From NCBI GenBank assembly GCA_017381475.1, contig JAFOCD010000218.1, positions 1 through 52,531 on the forward strand: a DNA stretch of 52,531 nt. Direction: 5' to 3'. Of the stretch, positions 1 through 9,341 are shown piece by piece; the first letter of the stretch is position 1, and each line of letters starts with the position of its first letter. The notes beneath the pieces are model-generated. The model made no database searches, was not told the DNA's origin, and saw nothing but the letters and a program-made list of their open reading frames with translations. The DNA is from Bacteroidaceae bacterium (lineage in GTDB: Bacteria > Bacteroidota > Bacteroidia > Bacteroidales > Bacteroidaceae). Both the position numbers and the translations under genes were made by a program.

Positions 1-2645
1 AGTTTACTATCCACGGTGGGGTGTCCGATAAATCGACCATTTATCTGGCGCACGTGACCGATGACAACTCGCTAGTGGGTTATCTCGATTTCATTCGTCT
101 CAATTTCCGTCGTTCGCTTGCTTTGCGTGGCTCGTCGACACTATTCCGTGGCGACTTGACAAATGATGGTAATGCCGAATTCAGGATTACAGGATGTAAT
201 GCCGATACACGCATATGGGATGTAACCTCTCCATCTGCAATAAAGGAGGTTAAAGGAACTCTGGACGGAACTACTTTATCGGTTGTAGCCCCTGCGAGTT
301 CAAATGTAAATCTTGTTGCTGTCAATGTGAAAGGCTCGTTCCCGTCGGTGAAAGTGCTGGGTGATGTCCCCAATCAGAATCTGCACGCCTTGGGCAAGAC
401 CGATATGGTAATCATAGTGCCGTCAAACGGCAGTTTTCTGTCTGCAGCAAACCGCCTTGCCGATGCACACCGCTCAATGGATGGTCTCGCAGTCGAGGTT
501 GTGACTGCCCAGCAGGTATACAACGAGTTCTCTTCGGGTACCCCAGATGTTACCGCCTACCGCCGACTGATGAAGATGCTTTACGACCGTGCCGCAACAT
601 CGGGCGAGGCACCGAAATACCTGTTGCTTTTTGGTGACAGCTGGTTCGACAACCGTTTGCTCACATTCCCCGGTCGCAAGCAGGATGACTATCTACTCTG
701 TTATGAGTCTCTCAACTCGGTAGATGCCATACGCTCCTATGTGCTTGAGGACTATGTGGGCTTCCTTGATGACAGTGAGGGTAGCAACCATACGCGCGAC
801 AAGGTCGATTTAGGTGTGGGACGCATACCGGCGCAGTCTGTGGCCGACGCCAATGCTGTTGTTGACAAGATAATTGCCTACATGCAGAACAAGGATGCCG
901 GTGAGTGGCAGAACAGGGTGTTGCTCCTTGCCGATGACGGCGATGACAGCATGCCTAACCAGCATATGAAGGATGCCGACAGCATAGCAGTAATCTATGA
1001 AAGGAACTACCCGTCATATATCGTGGACCGTATCTATTGGGATAATTACCCTATAGAGGTGTCTGCAACCGGCAAGCGCTATCCGGCAGTTACGCAGGAT
1101 ATCTATAGCCGTCTTTCAAAGGGTGCTCTCATTGTGAACTATTCTGGTCACGGCAGCAGCAATCTGCTTTCGCACGAGATGGTGTGGAAGGCTTCTGATA
1201 TGGCGGCTGTGAATTCACCCCGTATGCCATTCTGGGTTACTGCATCGTGTGATATCGGTCCTTTTGACATGGGTGACAACTCGGTGGCCGAGTCTGCAAT
1301 CATGAATGCAAATGGTGCTGCGGTTGGTCTTTTTACTACAACACGCACCGTGATGCAGAGCTACAATTCGGTTATCAACAAGGAGTTTACAAGGCAACTT
1401 ATGCTACCGGTTACCACAGGCGAGGTATTGGCAGTGGGCGATGCTGCCCGCATTGCCAAGTGTAATGTTATTTCGCTTGGTACTGACAGGACCGAGAATA
1501 AACTGCAGTATGTCCTGCTTGGCGATCCGGCGTTGAGACTGAAATATCCGCATTATCGCTTTGTGGTTGACAAGTTGAACGGCGCAGATGCCTCAGGCGA
1601 GGCGTTGCAGGTGGGCGCCGGCTCTTTGCTTAATGTTGAGGGTCGTGTGGTTACGCCTGACGGGGAACTTGCAAGTGACTTTACAGGTGTGCTCTACTCA
1701 ACCCTTTTCGATAGTGAGACTCAGGTTGATACGCGTAATAACACCGGGCTTGGTACTCATTCATACATGGCATACGGCAAGACACTATTTTCGGGCAGCG
1801 ACTCCGTGCGCAACGGCCGCTTCTCAATCAATATGCCTATTCCATTGGATATAAGTTATAGCAATGATTATGGTATGCTGAATCTCTTTGCAGTTGATAG
1901 CACGTTTGCTAACTCCGCGCAGGGATATTTCACGAATTTTACATTGGGCGGTACAGCTCCTGATTTTGCGAACGACAGTGTTGGTCCCGAGATTAAACTC
2001 TATCTCAATTCTCCCTCATTTATCGATGGTGACGAGGTGAATGCCACACCTTGTCTTTGGGTAGAATTGTACGATGAAAACGGCATAAACACAATGGGCT
2101 CGAGTATCGGACACGACATAATGGCTATTATAGACAATGACCCTCACCACACATATAACCTGAACAGTGCGTTCGTTCCTGTCGTGGGTGATTACAAACG
2201 CGGAACGGTGATGCTGCCGCTTAACAGGCTTGAGGCCGGTGAACATACCCTGATGTTGCGTGCATGGGACTTGTACAACAATTCGTCACAGGCAAGGATA
2301 ACATTCAATGTTGACCCCTCACTTGCACCCGGCCTTATGGAACTGAATGTCTCGCCCTCACCGGTTGTCTCCGGCGCGCCTGCGACATTCCACCTGACAC
2401 ATGACCGTGCGCAAAGCGAGATAGAGGTGACCATTGAAATATTCAGTTTTCAGGGACAGATATTGCTGAGCAATAGCGAACGTGTGGTTTGCAGCGACAA
2501 TACCTATAGCTTCGAATGGAATGGGGCGGCCCAAGGTGGTCAGCCATTGTCCACAGGTGTATATCTTGTCAGGGCATATATTGATGAAGGCGGTGTCGTT
2601 TCGTCATCAAAAACGCGAAAAATAGTTGTTGTAAACAATAAATAA
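1..2645 (+). CDS. porU: Type IX secretion sortase PorU, 5'-truncated by window edge
   Basis: This is the C-terminal part (880 residues visible) of PorU, the gingipain-type (C25) cysteine peptidase that removes the C-terminal signal of type IX secretion cargo at the cell surface and transfers the cargo to A-LPS. The frame is open to base 3, so the GTG at 21 is not a real start; family members usually exceed 1,000 residues. The catalytic dyad is visible: His in YSGHGSS (codon 1149-1151) and Cys in TASCDIG (codon 1248-1250). The C25 caspase-like domain spans about 400-1560. It is followed by beta-sandwich domains and a final module (STGVYLVRAY...KIVVV) like the FlgD-type/T9SS C-terminal fold. 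porV follows after 73 bases, the usual pairing. Identification is firm. Confidence 0.93.
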   Translation, partial: FTIHGGVSDKSTIYLAHVTDDNSLVGYLDFIRLNFRRSLALRGSSTLFRGDLTNDGNAEFRITGCNADTRIWDVTSPSAIKEVKGTLDGTTLSVVAPASSNVNLVAVNVKGSFPSVKVLGDVPNQNLHALGKTDMVIIVPSNGSFLSAANRLADAHRSMDGLAVEVVTAQQVYNEFSSGTPDVTAYRRLMKMLYDRAATSGEAPKYLLLFGDSWFDNRLLTFPGRKQDDYLLCYESLNSVDAIRSYVLEDYVGFLDDSEGSNHTRDKVDLGVGRIPAQSVADANAVVDKIIAYMQNKDAGEWQNRVLLLADDGDDSMPNQHMKDADSIAVIYERNYPSYIVDRIYWDNYPIEVSATGKRYPAVTQDIYSRLSKGALIVNYSGHGSSNLLSHEMVWKASDMAAVNSPRMPFWVTASCDIGPFDMGDNSVAESAIMNANGAAVGLFTTTRTVMQSYNSVINKEFTRQLMLPVTTGEVLAVGDAARIAKCNVISLGTDRTENKLQYVLLGDPALRLKYPHYRFVVDKLNGADASGEALQVGAGSLLNVEGRVVTPDGELASDFTGVLYSTLFDSETQVDTRNNTGLGTHSYMAYGKTLFSGSDSVRNGRFSINMPIPLDISYSNDYGMLNLFAVDSTFANSAQGYFTNFTLGGTAPDFANDSVGPEIKLYLNSPSFIDGDEVNATPCLWVELYDENGINTMGSSIGHDIMAIIDNDPHHTYNLNSAFVPVVGDYKRGTVMLPLNRLEAGEHTLMLRAWDLYNNSSQARITFNVDPSLAPGLMELNVSPSPVVSGAPATFHLTHDRAQSEIEVTIEIFSFQGQILLSNSERVVCSDNTYSFEWNGAAQGGQPLSTGVYLVRAYIDEGGVVSSSKTRKIVVVNNK

Positions 2646-2718
2646 CGGTTTTTAAAGTTATATATAGGCGTAAAGATAATCCGTGTACTTCCGCGGGTTT
2701 TAAATATATACAAAGCAT

Positions 2719-3903
2719 ATGATAAGGAATAAGATAATACTTCTACTTCTTTTGGCGGTCATGGCGGTTCCGTCATTCGCTCAGAAAGATCAGTTCAACC
2801 CTGTATATACAGGTGTGACATCACTCTCTATTGCTCCCGATGCCCGTGCCGGTGCACTTGGTGACGTGGGTGTTGCAACCGAACCCGATGCGAATTCGCA
2901 GTATTGGAACCCTGCGAAGTATCCTTTCAATATTGCGCGTGCAGGTGTTTCAATGTCCTACACTCCCTGGCTCCGTCAGTTGGTAAGTGATATTGACCTT
3001 GTCAATCTTGCCGGTTTCTATCGTATTGGCGACTATTCGGCAATCAGTTCGTCATTGACATATTTCTCGCTTGGTGAGGTGTTTGTTGAGAATGAGATGA
3101 CAATCAAACCTTACGAAATGGCATTCGATATTGCATATTCGCGTATGCTCTCCGAGACATTCTCGGCGGCAATTGCACTCCGTTATATCTTCAGTGACCT
3201 GCAGTATGATTATACCGAGGATATGTCGCCAGGACACGCATTTGCTGCCGATATTGCGCTCTATTACAACAAGTATCTCTTTGCAGGCAATCGCGAGTGC
3301 CTTCTCGGTCTTGGTTTGAACATGTCGAACATCGGTACAAAGATTTCATACGATGGAGGCGCAACCAATGAATTCATCCCTACAAATCTGCGTCTGGGCG
3401 CTTCGTTCCTCATTCCGCTCAATGAGTACAATACATTGTCAATCAGCGCTGATGTGAACAAATTGATGGTGCCTACAAAGCCTTCGTACAGTCAGTTCCT
3501 TGAAGAGAACGGCTATGAACAGGGCGACAATAGCTACTACTCGGAGTATCAGAGTTGGGTTGAGAGTACGGGCTACAATGATATTTCGCCCATTACAGGT
3601 ATCTTCAAGTCGTTTGCCGATGCTCCTGGCGGTTTTGTTGAGGAGTTGAGAGAAATCTATGCCGGTGTGGGTGTGGAGTATTGCTACAACCAGCAGTTCT
3701 TCGTACGTGGCGGTTATCACTACGAGGATGCCTACAAGGGAAACCGCAAATACTTTACAGTCGGTGCCGGTTTCCGCATGAGCGTCTTCTCGCTCGATGC
3801 TGCATACCTCATTTCAACCGCGCAGAGCAACCCTCTTGACCAGACATTGCGTTTCTCACTTTCGTTCGACATGGACGGCTTGAAAGACCTTTTCCGTCGT
3901 TAA
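2719..3903 (+). CDS. porV: Type IX secretion outer membrane protein PorV (LptO)
   Basis: PorV is the outer-membrane beta-barrel shuttle that brings type IX cargo from the Sov translocon to the PorU sortase. The 394-residue product has a signal peptide ending near SFAQKDQ (about residue 22). The N-terminal block (SLSIAPDARAGALGDVG) is typical of PorV/UPF0164 barrels, and the protein ends in alternating beta strands with an aromatic-rich tail. It lies directly behind porU and 13 bases before ispF. The ATG at 2719 fits the signal peptide; no Shine-Dalgarno sequence is present, which is normal in this phylum. Confidence 0.92.
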   Translation: MIRNKIILLLLLAVMAVPSFAQKDQFNPVYTGVTSLSIAPDARAGALGDVGVATEPDANSQYWNPAKYPFNIARAGVSMSYTPWLRQLVSDIDLVNLAGFYRIGDYSAISSSLTYFSLGEVFVENEMTIKPYEMAFDIAYSRMLSETFSAAIALRYIFSDLQYDYTEDMSPGHAFAADIALYYNKYLFAGNRECLLGLGLNMSNIGTKISYDGGATNEFIPTNLRLGASFLIPLNEYNTLSISADVNKLMVPTKPSYSQFLEENGYEQGDNSYYSEYQSWVESTGYNDISPITGIFKSFADAPGGFVEELREIYAGVGVEYCYNQQFFVRGGYHYEDAYKGNRKYFTVGAGFRMSVFSLDAAYLISTAQSNPLDQTLRFSLSFDMDGLKDLFRR

Positions 3904-3916
3904 AAACAGTTTTACC

Positions 3917-4390
3917 ATGATAAGAGTAGGTTTTGGTGTTGATGTGCACAAGTTTGTGGAGAACCGCGACCTTTGGATCGGTGGCGTTAAGATTCCGTAT
4001 GAGTATGGTCTTGCCGGGCATTCCGATGCCGATGTGCTCATCCATGCGATATGCGATGCCCTGTTGGGTGCTGCCAATTTGCGCGACATCGGCTATCAGT
4101 TCCCCGACAATTCCGATGAGTTCCTTAACATCGACAGCAAGATTCTTCTGCGCCGCACCTGCGAACTGCTGAAGGAGAAGGGGTATACAATTGGTAATAT
4201 TGATTCTACCGTGGCGGCACAGGCTCCAAAACTCAATCCTCATATCCCTGCAATGCAACAGACAATGGCCGATGTGCTTGGTATTGATGTCGACTGTGTG
4301 TCGGTGAAGGCTACCACTACCGAGAAACTTGGTTTCGAGGGGCGCAAGGAGGGTATAACAGCCTACGCGACAGTGCTTATATGTAAATGA
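3917..4390 (+). CDS. ispF: 2-C-methyl-D-erythritol 2,4-cyclodiphosphate synthase
   Basis: IspF converts CDP-ME 2-phosphate to MEcPP and CMP in the non-mevalonate isoprenoid pathway. The 157-residue length is standard. The metal ligands are visible as D9, H11 (VDVHKF) and H43 (GHSDADVLIH), and the signature GAANLRDIGYQFPD is followed by a conserved C-terminal TTEKLGFEGRKEG. It sits 13 bases after porV and its stop overlaps the next gene's start (ATGA at 4387-4390), which indicates translational coupling. The uppS gene further along uses isoprenoid product, but the two are not in one operon. Confidence 0.97.
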   Translation: MIRVGFGVDVHKFVENRDLWIGGVKIPYEYGLAGHSDADVLIHAICDALLGAANLRDIGYQFPDNSDEFLNIDSKILLRRTCELLKEKGYTIGNIDSTVAAQAPKLNPHIPAMQQTMADVLGIDVDCVSVKATTTEKLGFEGRKEGITAYATVLICK

Positions 4391-5211
4391 TTTTCAAGAA
4401 ATTATTTAAACGGTTCATGATATTGGCAGCAGCAATGCTGCTGATTTCGTCTTGTGCCTCGTTGTCGCCGAACGGGGTGGGGCGCGTGAAGCGGTATACT
4501 TTCACCGATGAATCTGTTCCCGAAGGACTTGATGGTTGCAAGATAGCCTTTATTTCGGATTTGCATTATCCAAGCCTGTTTACTCCCAAACGCCTTGGGA
4601 AACTTGTGCGCAAGCTGCAGCAGGAATCACCTGATATGCTGCTTTTGGGTGGTGACTATGTGACAGACAAGGATTCAATAGATGTGCTTTTTAAATCGCT
4701 TTCGGCTGTTGGTTGCAGGGAAAAATATGTGGTTCTTGGTAACCATGATATGCGTGACGAGCAACTTATAAGACAAGCGGTGGATAAATACGGTTTTTAT
4801 TTGCTTGATGGAAAGGCCAGGTGTGTGGAATTTCTTGATGGAGGAGGCGGATATGCTGTAGCCGGAGTGTACGACAGTTTTGCTAATGATACGCTTTTTG
4901 AAGAGTATATGGAAAGTGTTGATGATTTCGAGTTTGTCTTATTTGTCAGCCACAACCCCGATTTTGTCGAGCGTCATTCAATAACTGCCCATCTGGCATT
5001 TGCTGGGCACACACATGGCGGCCAGGTCTCGTTATTCGGCATCTATACTCCCGTCAAGAATACCCGTTACGGGAAACGCTTTCTCCGTGGCAGGAATAGG
5101 ACCTCAAATGGAACAACCATTATAACTACCAATGGCGTGGGCACATCAAGGCGCAAACTTCGTTTCTGTGTGCCAAGCGAACTGGTTATAGTCACATTGA
5201 GGCGACAATAG
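4387..5211 (+). CDS. Lipoprotein metallophosphoesterase, YkuE/YaeI-like
   Basis: A 274-residue calcineurin-like phosphoesterase with a lipoprotein signal (LLISSC, lipid-carrying C23), so probably membrane-anchored on the periplasmic side. The metal-binding motifs appear in order: SDLH (D58, H60), GGD (D90), GNHD (N119-D121), SHNPD (H189) and GHTHGGQ (H208, H210). The end of the protein (GVGTSRRKLRF) matches the YkuE/YaeI group, some of which act on UDP-diacylglucosamine or on phospholipids; the substrate here is unknown. The start overlaps the ispF stop by four bases. The family call is firm, the function is not. Confidence 0.85.
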   Translation: MIFKKLFKRFMILAAAMLLISSCASLSPNGVGRVKRYTFTDESVPEGLDGCKIAFISDLHYPSLFTPKRLGKLVRKLQQESPDMLLLGGDYVTDKDSIDVLFKSLSAVGCREKYVVLGNHDMRDEQLIRQAVDKYGFYLLDGKARCVEFLDGGGGYAVAGVYDSFANDTLFEEYMESVDDFEFVLFVSHNPDFVERHSITAHLAFAGHTHGGQVSLFGIYTPVKNTRYGKRFLRGRNRTSNGTTIITTNGVGTSRRKLRFCVPSELVIVTLRRQ

Positions 5212-5260
5212 GTTGTTTGACGACTATCGCAGTTCCTCTCTTTGTTTTCTCTACCGCTTT

Positions 5261-5298
5261 TTTGCATCGTGGCGATTTTGTATTACCTTCGCTCGTGA
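5261..5298 (+). promoter_or_regulatory. Bacteroidales-type promoter for ribD
   Basis: TTTG at 5261-5264, a 19-base spacer, then TACCTTCG at 5284-5291. This matches the Bacteroides sigma-ABfr consensus TTTG-N19-21-TAnnTTTG with the common TTCG variant. Transcription would begin near 5298, giving a leader of about 55 bases before ribD at 5353. Confidence 0.65.
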
Positions 5299-5352
5299 TT
5301 AGGGTTCCAATGTATGGGCGTATTGTCTTTGTTTGGTAAAAATAATTTATAA

Positions 5353-6405
5353 ATGAAAGTGACCGATGAATTCTATATGCAGCGTTGTCTGCAACTTGCA
5401 AGGTGTGGTGCAGGCAGCACTTCACCCAACCCTATGGTAGGCGCGGTGATAGTCTGTGACGGCCGCATTATCGGCGAGGGGTATCACATCCGTGCCGGCG
5501 AGCCTCATGCCGAGGTCAATGCTGTCAATTCGGTTTCCTTTGAAGACAGGCCATTGCTTGGCCGTTCCACAATATATGTGAGCCTTGAACCCTGCTCGCA
5601 TTATGGAAAGACACCGCCGTGCTGCGATTTGATTATCTCCTGCGGAATCCCCCGTGTGGTCATTGGGGCTCTTGATACCAACCGTAATGTCAACGGTGCC
5701 GGCATTGAACGCATGCGTGCCGCCGGGATTGAGGTGGTGGTTGGTGTGCTCGAGGAGGAGTGTCGCCGATTGAACAAGGCGTTCTTCTCTGTTCACGAGA
5801 ACAGCCGCCCCTGGGTGACCCTGAAATGGGCACAGAGTGCCGATGGTTTCATAGACCTGTTGCGTGACAGCGGTTCGGCCGTGAAGATATCCACTCCGGT
5901 ATCCCAAGTTGCTGTCCACAAACTGCGTGCACAGCACGATGCCATTCTGGTGGGGCGTCACACCGCTTTGCTCGACAATCCATCGCTCGACATACGCCAT
6001 TGGAGCGGACGCTCTCCCTTGCGTCTGGTCATTGACAAGAACGGGACTCTGCCTGCCGATTTGAAGATGTTCGACGGTGTGCAGCCGACAGTTGTCTACA
6101 CGGCCTGTGAAAAAGAGGGTAAATTTGGTAAAAATGTTGAACAAGTAGAACTTGATTTCAATAATCCTTTGCTTCCTCAGATTCTCTCGCATCTCGGTAG
6201 CCTCAAGATTGGCAGCCTGCTTGTGGAGGGCGGTGCTACGGTGCTGCAATCGTTCATCAATGCCTCGCTTTGGGATGAGGCCCGTGTCGAGGTGAACAAC
6301 TCCCTGGAATTGGGCAGTGGAATTGTGGCTCCAACGCTTGTAGGGTTCTCCCCGATTGGCAGGGAAATGGTCGCCGGTAATGAAATTCTGCATTTTTGTC
6401 GATAA
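5353..6405 (+). CDS. ribD: Bifunctional riboflavin biosynthesis deaminase/reductase RibD
   Basis: RibD deaminates diaminohydroxyphosphoribosylaminopyrimidine and then reduces the ribose side chain, two early steps of riboflavin synthesis. The 350 residues hold an N-terminal cytidine-deaminase-like domain with the zinc site H52-A-E54 and C81/C90 (PCSHYGKTPPC), and a C-terminal reductase domain with WAQSADGFI, the HDAILVGRHTALLDNPSL block and LVEGGATVLQSF. No other riboflavin gene is adjacent. It has its own promoter and a 141-base gap from the preceding gene, so it is probably transcribed alone. The long open frame on the opposite strand is a shadow. Confidence 0.96.
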   Translation: MKVTDEFYMQRCLQLARCGAGSTSPNPMVGAVIVCDGRIIGEGYHIRAGEPHAEVNAVNSVSFEDRPLLGRSTIYVSLEPCSHYGKTPPCCDLIISCGIPRVVIGALDTNRNVNGAGIERMRAAGIEVVVGVLEEECRRLNKAFFSVHENSRPWVTLKWAQSADGFIDLLRDSGSAVKISTPVSQVAVHKLRAQHDAILVGRHTALLDNPSLDIRHWSGRSPLRLVIDKNGTLPADLKMFDGVQPTVVYTACEKEGKFGKNVEQVELDFNNPLLPQILSHLGSLKIGSLLVEGGATVLQSFINASLWDEARVEVNNSLELGSGIVAPTLVGFSPIGREMVAGNEILHFCR

Positions 6406-6475
6406 AAAAAGTCCTTAATAAATTTTAATTATTATAAATAAAGCCTTAAATGTCGCATAAACCAAAAAATGTTGC

Positions 6476-6490
6476 TAATTTTGCAAATTG
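6476..6490 (+). promoter_or_regulatory. Probable -7 element for the envelope operon
   Basis: TAATTTTG at 6476-6483 matches the Bacteroidales -7 consensus TAnnTTTG. No clear TTTG lies 19-21 bases upstream, so only half of the promoter is convincing. A start site near 6490 would leave a leader of about 19 bases before the ATG at 6509 and argues against the in-frame TTG at 6488 as translation start. Confidence 0.45.
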
Positions 6491-6508
6491 AACAAAATGT
6501 GCACATTT

Positions 6509-7870
6509 ATGAAAAAAAGATTAGCGATATATCTGGCAATGCTGATGCTGACATTCGTCGTTACCTCGTGCTTCGACGATGACGATGATGCAAACTATTC
6601 TCCCTATGCGATGATGACATCTTTCGGCATTGGAGATATCAGTTCCCAGTATCCTGCATTCACTTCAACCGGAGCTGATACTTTCCAGACGAAGAAAATC
6701 CAGGGTTCTTCTTATCCGTTCTCAATCAACCAGGCTACATGTGAGGTCTACAACGCCGACTCCCTGCCTTTCGCGACAAAGGTGGACAAGATTACCGTGA
6801 GCATGAACCTGACAGGCTATGCGATGATATATATAGACAGCCTTGGCGAGTTCGGCTATTTCACTTCATCGGATTCTCTCGACTTTTCCAAACCCCGCAA
6901 GTTTCGCATAACATCAGAGGATGGCGAATATTACAGGGATTATACTGTAAGCGTCAATGTGCATCAGGTAAATCCCGATATCATGGCATGGAACAGTTAT
7001 GCAGCCATTGAAGGTGTGAAGCCACTGCGTTCATTGGAACATGATGGTTCCATGTGTCTCTTTGGCGAAAAAGACGGCCAGTTTATCTTGGCTACAGCTG
7101 CATTGCAGGGTTCTCCTTTGTGGCAGCAGGCGGCAATTCTCGGCTTGCCGGGAACTGCCAATCTGGCAACAGTACAGTCTTTTGGCGGTGCGTTGTATGT
7201 AGTGGCTAGCGACGGAATCTACAAATCGACCGACGGTGCGGAGTGGTCGTTGAGCTTTGGCTGTGACGGAGCGCTTTCCATTGTGGGTGCGTCGGACAGT
7301 GACGGCAAGATGTGGGTGGCTACTGCCGCTGAACTACTTGTGACAGCCGATGGTGTCAACTACGAGTCTGCCGGTGCTTTGCCTGCAGGTTTTCCTGTTT
7401 ATGGCGTGTCAATCTCTTCTTATGCAATGAACCACAACAAGGGTATTGTTCGATACATGCTTGTGGGTTATGAGAACGAGACAATGGTCGGCAATGCGGT
7501 AGTGTGGAGCAAACTCTCTACCGAGAACAGCTGGGCAAGATATGAGAACGGGAACAATCCTTTCCCATGTCCTTCGTTGAAGGGACTGACTGTGGTCAGA
7601 TATGACGGTTCCCTCTATGCACTTGGCGGAGCCGGTGTTGCCGAGGGTGTTGCCGTGGATGCATTCTCGTCGTTCTACATTTCAAGGGACAATGGTATCA
7701 CATGGAAGGCGCCGGATGATTTCTACCAGCGTATGCCTGCCGATTTGCAGGGAAATGACTCCCCGTTCGCGGTTACTGTTGATTCCAACAATGTGATGTG
7801 GATCATATGCGCAGGCGAGAAACCTGTGGTATGGAAGGGTATTGTCAACCGTTTGGGATTCAAGAAGTAA
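6509..7870 (+). CDS. DUF6242-type lipoprotein with Asp-box repeats
   Basis: A 453-residue exported lipoprotein. I place the start at the ATG at 6509, which gives a clean type II signal (MKKRLAIYLA...FVVTSC, lipidated C21) followed by an acidic stretch FDDDDDA that in Bacteroidales often directs surface export. An N-terminal beta domain of about 130 residues is followed by repeats resembling Asp-box/BNR blades (IYKSTDGAEWS near 7220, YISRDNGITWK near 7680), so a beta-propeller is likely. It resembles the DUF6242 family of Bacteroidales. porG begins 4 bases after its stop, so it heads the porG-uppS-bamA operon. Function unknown. Confidence 0.75.
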   Translation: MKKRLAIYLAMLMLTFVVTSCFDDDDDANYSPYAMMTSFGIGDISSQYPAFTSTGADTFQTKKIQGSSYPFSINQATCEVYNADSLPFATKVDKITVSMNLTGYAMIYIDSLGEFGYFTSSDSLDFSKPRKFRITSEDGEYYRDYTVSVNVHQVNPDIMAWNSYAAIEGVKPLRSLEHDGSMCLFGEKDGQFILATAALQGSPLWQQAAILGLPGTANLATVQSFGGALYVVASDGIYKSTDGAEWSLSFGCDGALSIVGASDSDGKMWVATAAELLVTADGVNYESAGALPAGFPVYGVSISSYAMNHNKGIVRYMLVGYENETMVGNAVVWSKLSTENSWARYENGNNPFPCPSLKGLTVVRYDGSLYALGGAGVAEGVAVDAFSSFYISRDNGITWKAPDDFYQRMPADLQGNDSPFAVTVDSNNVMWIICAGEKPVVWKGIVNRLGFKK

Positions 7871-7874
7871 AGCG

Positions 7875-8576
7875 ATGAGACTGGCAGCATTGGTACAGAA
7901 GGCAGTTGTGGGTGCAATGATGTTGTGCTTCGCCACTGGTGCGCGTGCCGATGGTCTGGAATACCGTTACGAGGTCGGTGCCATGGTTGGCGGCTGCAGC
8001 TATTATGGCGATGCGAACTATGTGTCACCGATTGACAACATAAACATAATGGGCGGCCTTTTGTGGCGCTACAATATAAATCCGCGCATGGCGGTGAAGG
8101 CAGACCTTGCTGTTGGCCGCATTTCGGGTACAACAGAGGGCAAAGACAATGTCATTCCTGGTGGCGAGGTCAAGTTCGGGCGCATGCTCTATGAGCTTGG
8201 GGCGCAGTACGAGTGCCATTTTTTTGCCTATGGTGACGGTACGGGCTACAAGCAAACCCGCAGGTGGGCTCCATATCTCCTCGCAGGTGTTGGAATGACA
8301 TATGCGCCCGCACCGGCGAAGCATGTGTTCACTGCTAATGTTCCAGTGGGAGTGGGGCTGAAATTCAAGGTGGCTCCGCGTCTGAATCTTGGCTGCGAGT
8401 TTACATGGCGCTTCACACTGAGCGACAACCTTGATGTGACAGGCAAGAGCGCGCCGGTGTTGGATGATCCGTACGGAATTGACAGTGGATTCATGAAAAA
8501 TAAAGACAGTTATTCGTTTCTGTCGGTTTTTGTGACATACGATCTGTCGCCCAAATACAGAAAATGCAATAATTAG
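7875..8576 (+). CDS. porG: Type IX secretion accessory outer membrane protein PorG (DUF6089)
   Basis: A 233-residue outer membrane beta-barrel protein with a signal peptide ending near [11 protein letters not shown]. The sequence [17 protein letters not shown] and the barrel strands with [13 protein letters not shown] fit the DUF6089/PorG family, whose members associate with the PorK/PorN ring of the type IX machine. The frame extends upstream to 7842, but the ATG at 7875 lies just past the preceding stop and begins the signal peptide, so I use it. It sits 11 bases before uppS, the conserved neighbourhood of this family. The family call is good; the PorG role is inferred from the family. Confidence 0.78.
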   Translation: MRLAALVQKAVVGAMMLCFATGARADGLEYRYEVGAMVGGCSYYGDANYVSPIDNINIMGGLLWRYNINPRMAVKADLAVGRISGTTEGKDNVIPGGEVKFGRMLYELGAQYECHFFAYGDGTGYKQTRRWAPYLLAGVGMTYAPAPAKHVFTANVPVGVGLKFKVAPRLNLGCEFTWRFTLSDNLDVTGKSAPVLDDPYGIDSGFMKNKDSYSFLSVFVTYDLSPKYRKCNN

Positions 8577-8587
8577 AAGATATAGCT

Positions 8588-9340
8588 ATGAACTATATTG
8601 AAATGATAGATAAGAATAGGATACCCCAGCATGTTGCCATTATCATGGACGGCAACGGCCGTTGGGCGCAGTTGCGTGGAAAAGAGCGACAGGAGGGACA
8701 CCAGGCAGGTGCTGTTGCTGTGCGTCAGCTTGTAGAGAATTCGTTGAAACTAGGTATAAAGTACCTGACACTATATACATTCTCGACCGAGAATTGGAAA
8801 CGTCCCGTTGCCGAAGTGGCGGCTCTGATGGTTCTGCTTTTCGAGTCGGTAGAGGAGGAACTTTTTGTTAAGCACAATGTCTCTTTCCGTGTAATCGGTG
8901 ACATGAGCAAATTGCCCGACAATGTTCGCGAACGCTTGAACGGCTGCATGGAGCGTACTGCAAACAATGATTCCATGACTCTTGTCCTGGCGTTGAGCTA
9001 CTCTTCGAAATGGGAGATTACCGAGGCAGTGCGCAGTATCGCAGCAAAGGTCAAGGAGGGTTCGATGGAACTTTCTGATATAACAGATGCTACAATAGAC
9101 AGTGCTTTGACAACTTCATTCATGCCCGATCCGGATCTTCTCATACGTACTGGAAAGGAGCAGAGATTGAGCAACTTCCTGTTGTGGCAGGCTGCCTACT
9201 CTGAGTTCTATTTTACCGAGGTCCTTTGGCCCGATTTTGATAACGAGGAACTTTGCAAGGCTGTATATGAGTTCCAAAGCCGTCAAAGACGCTATGGACT
9301 GACGGGTGAACAAGTGACAAATGATGATAAAACAGTGTGA
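8588..9340 (+). CDS. uppS: Isoprenyl transferase (undecaprenyl diphosphate synthase)
   Basis: UppS extends farnesyl diphosphate with cis isoprene units to C55-PP, the carrier for peptidoglycan, O-antigen and capsule precursors. The 250 residues carry the substrate-binding motif [13 protein letters not shown] with the catalytic Asp, the [12 protein letters not shown] block, and [21 protein letters not shown] near the C-terminus, all standard for cis-prenyltransferases. It lies between porG and bamA, with bamA starting one base after its stop, so an operon is very likely. Confidence 0.97.
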   Translation: MNYIEMIDKNRIPQHVAIIMDGNGRWAQLRGKERQEGHQAGAVAVRQLVENSLKLGIKYLTLYTFSTENWKRPVAEVAALMVLLFESVEEELFVKHNVSFRVIGDMSKLPDNVRERLNGCMERTANNDSMTLVLALSYSSKWEITEAVRSIAAKVKEGSMELSDITDATIDSALTTSFMPDPDLLIRTGKEQRLSNFLLWQAAYSEFYFTEVLWPDFDNEELCKAVYEFQSRQRRYGLTGEQVTNDDKTV

Positions 9341-9341
9341 A

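Noticed and set aside
5422..6393. Open frame of 323 codons on the minus strand opposite ribD
   Set aside because: It lies wholly within the well-supported ribD gene, has no recognisable domain, and its composition is that of an antisense shadow.
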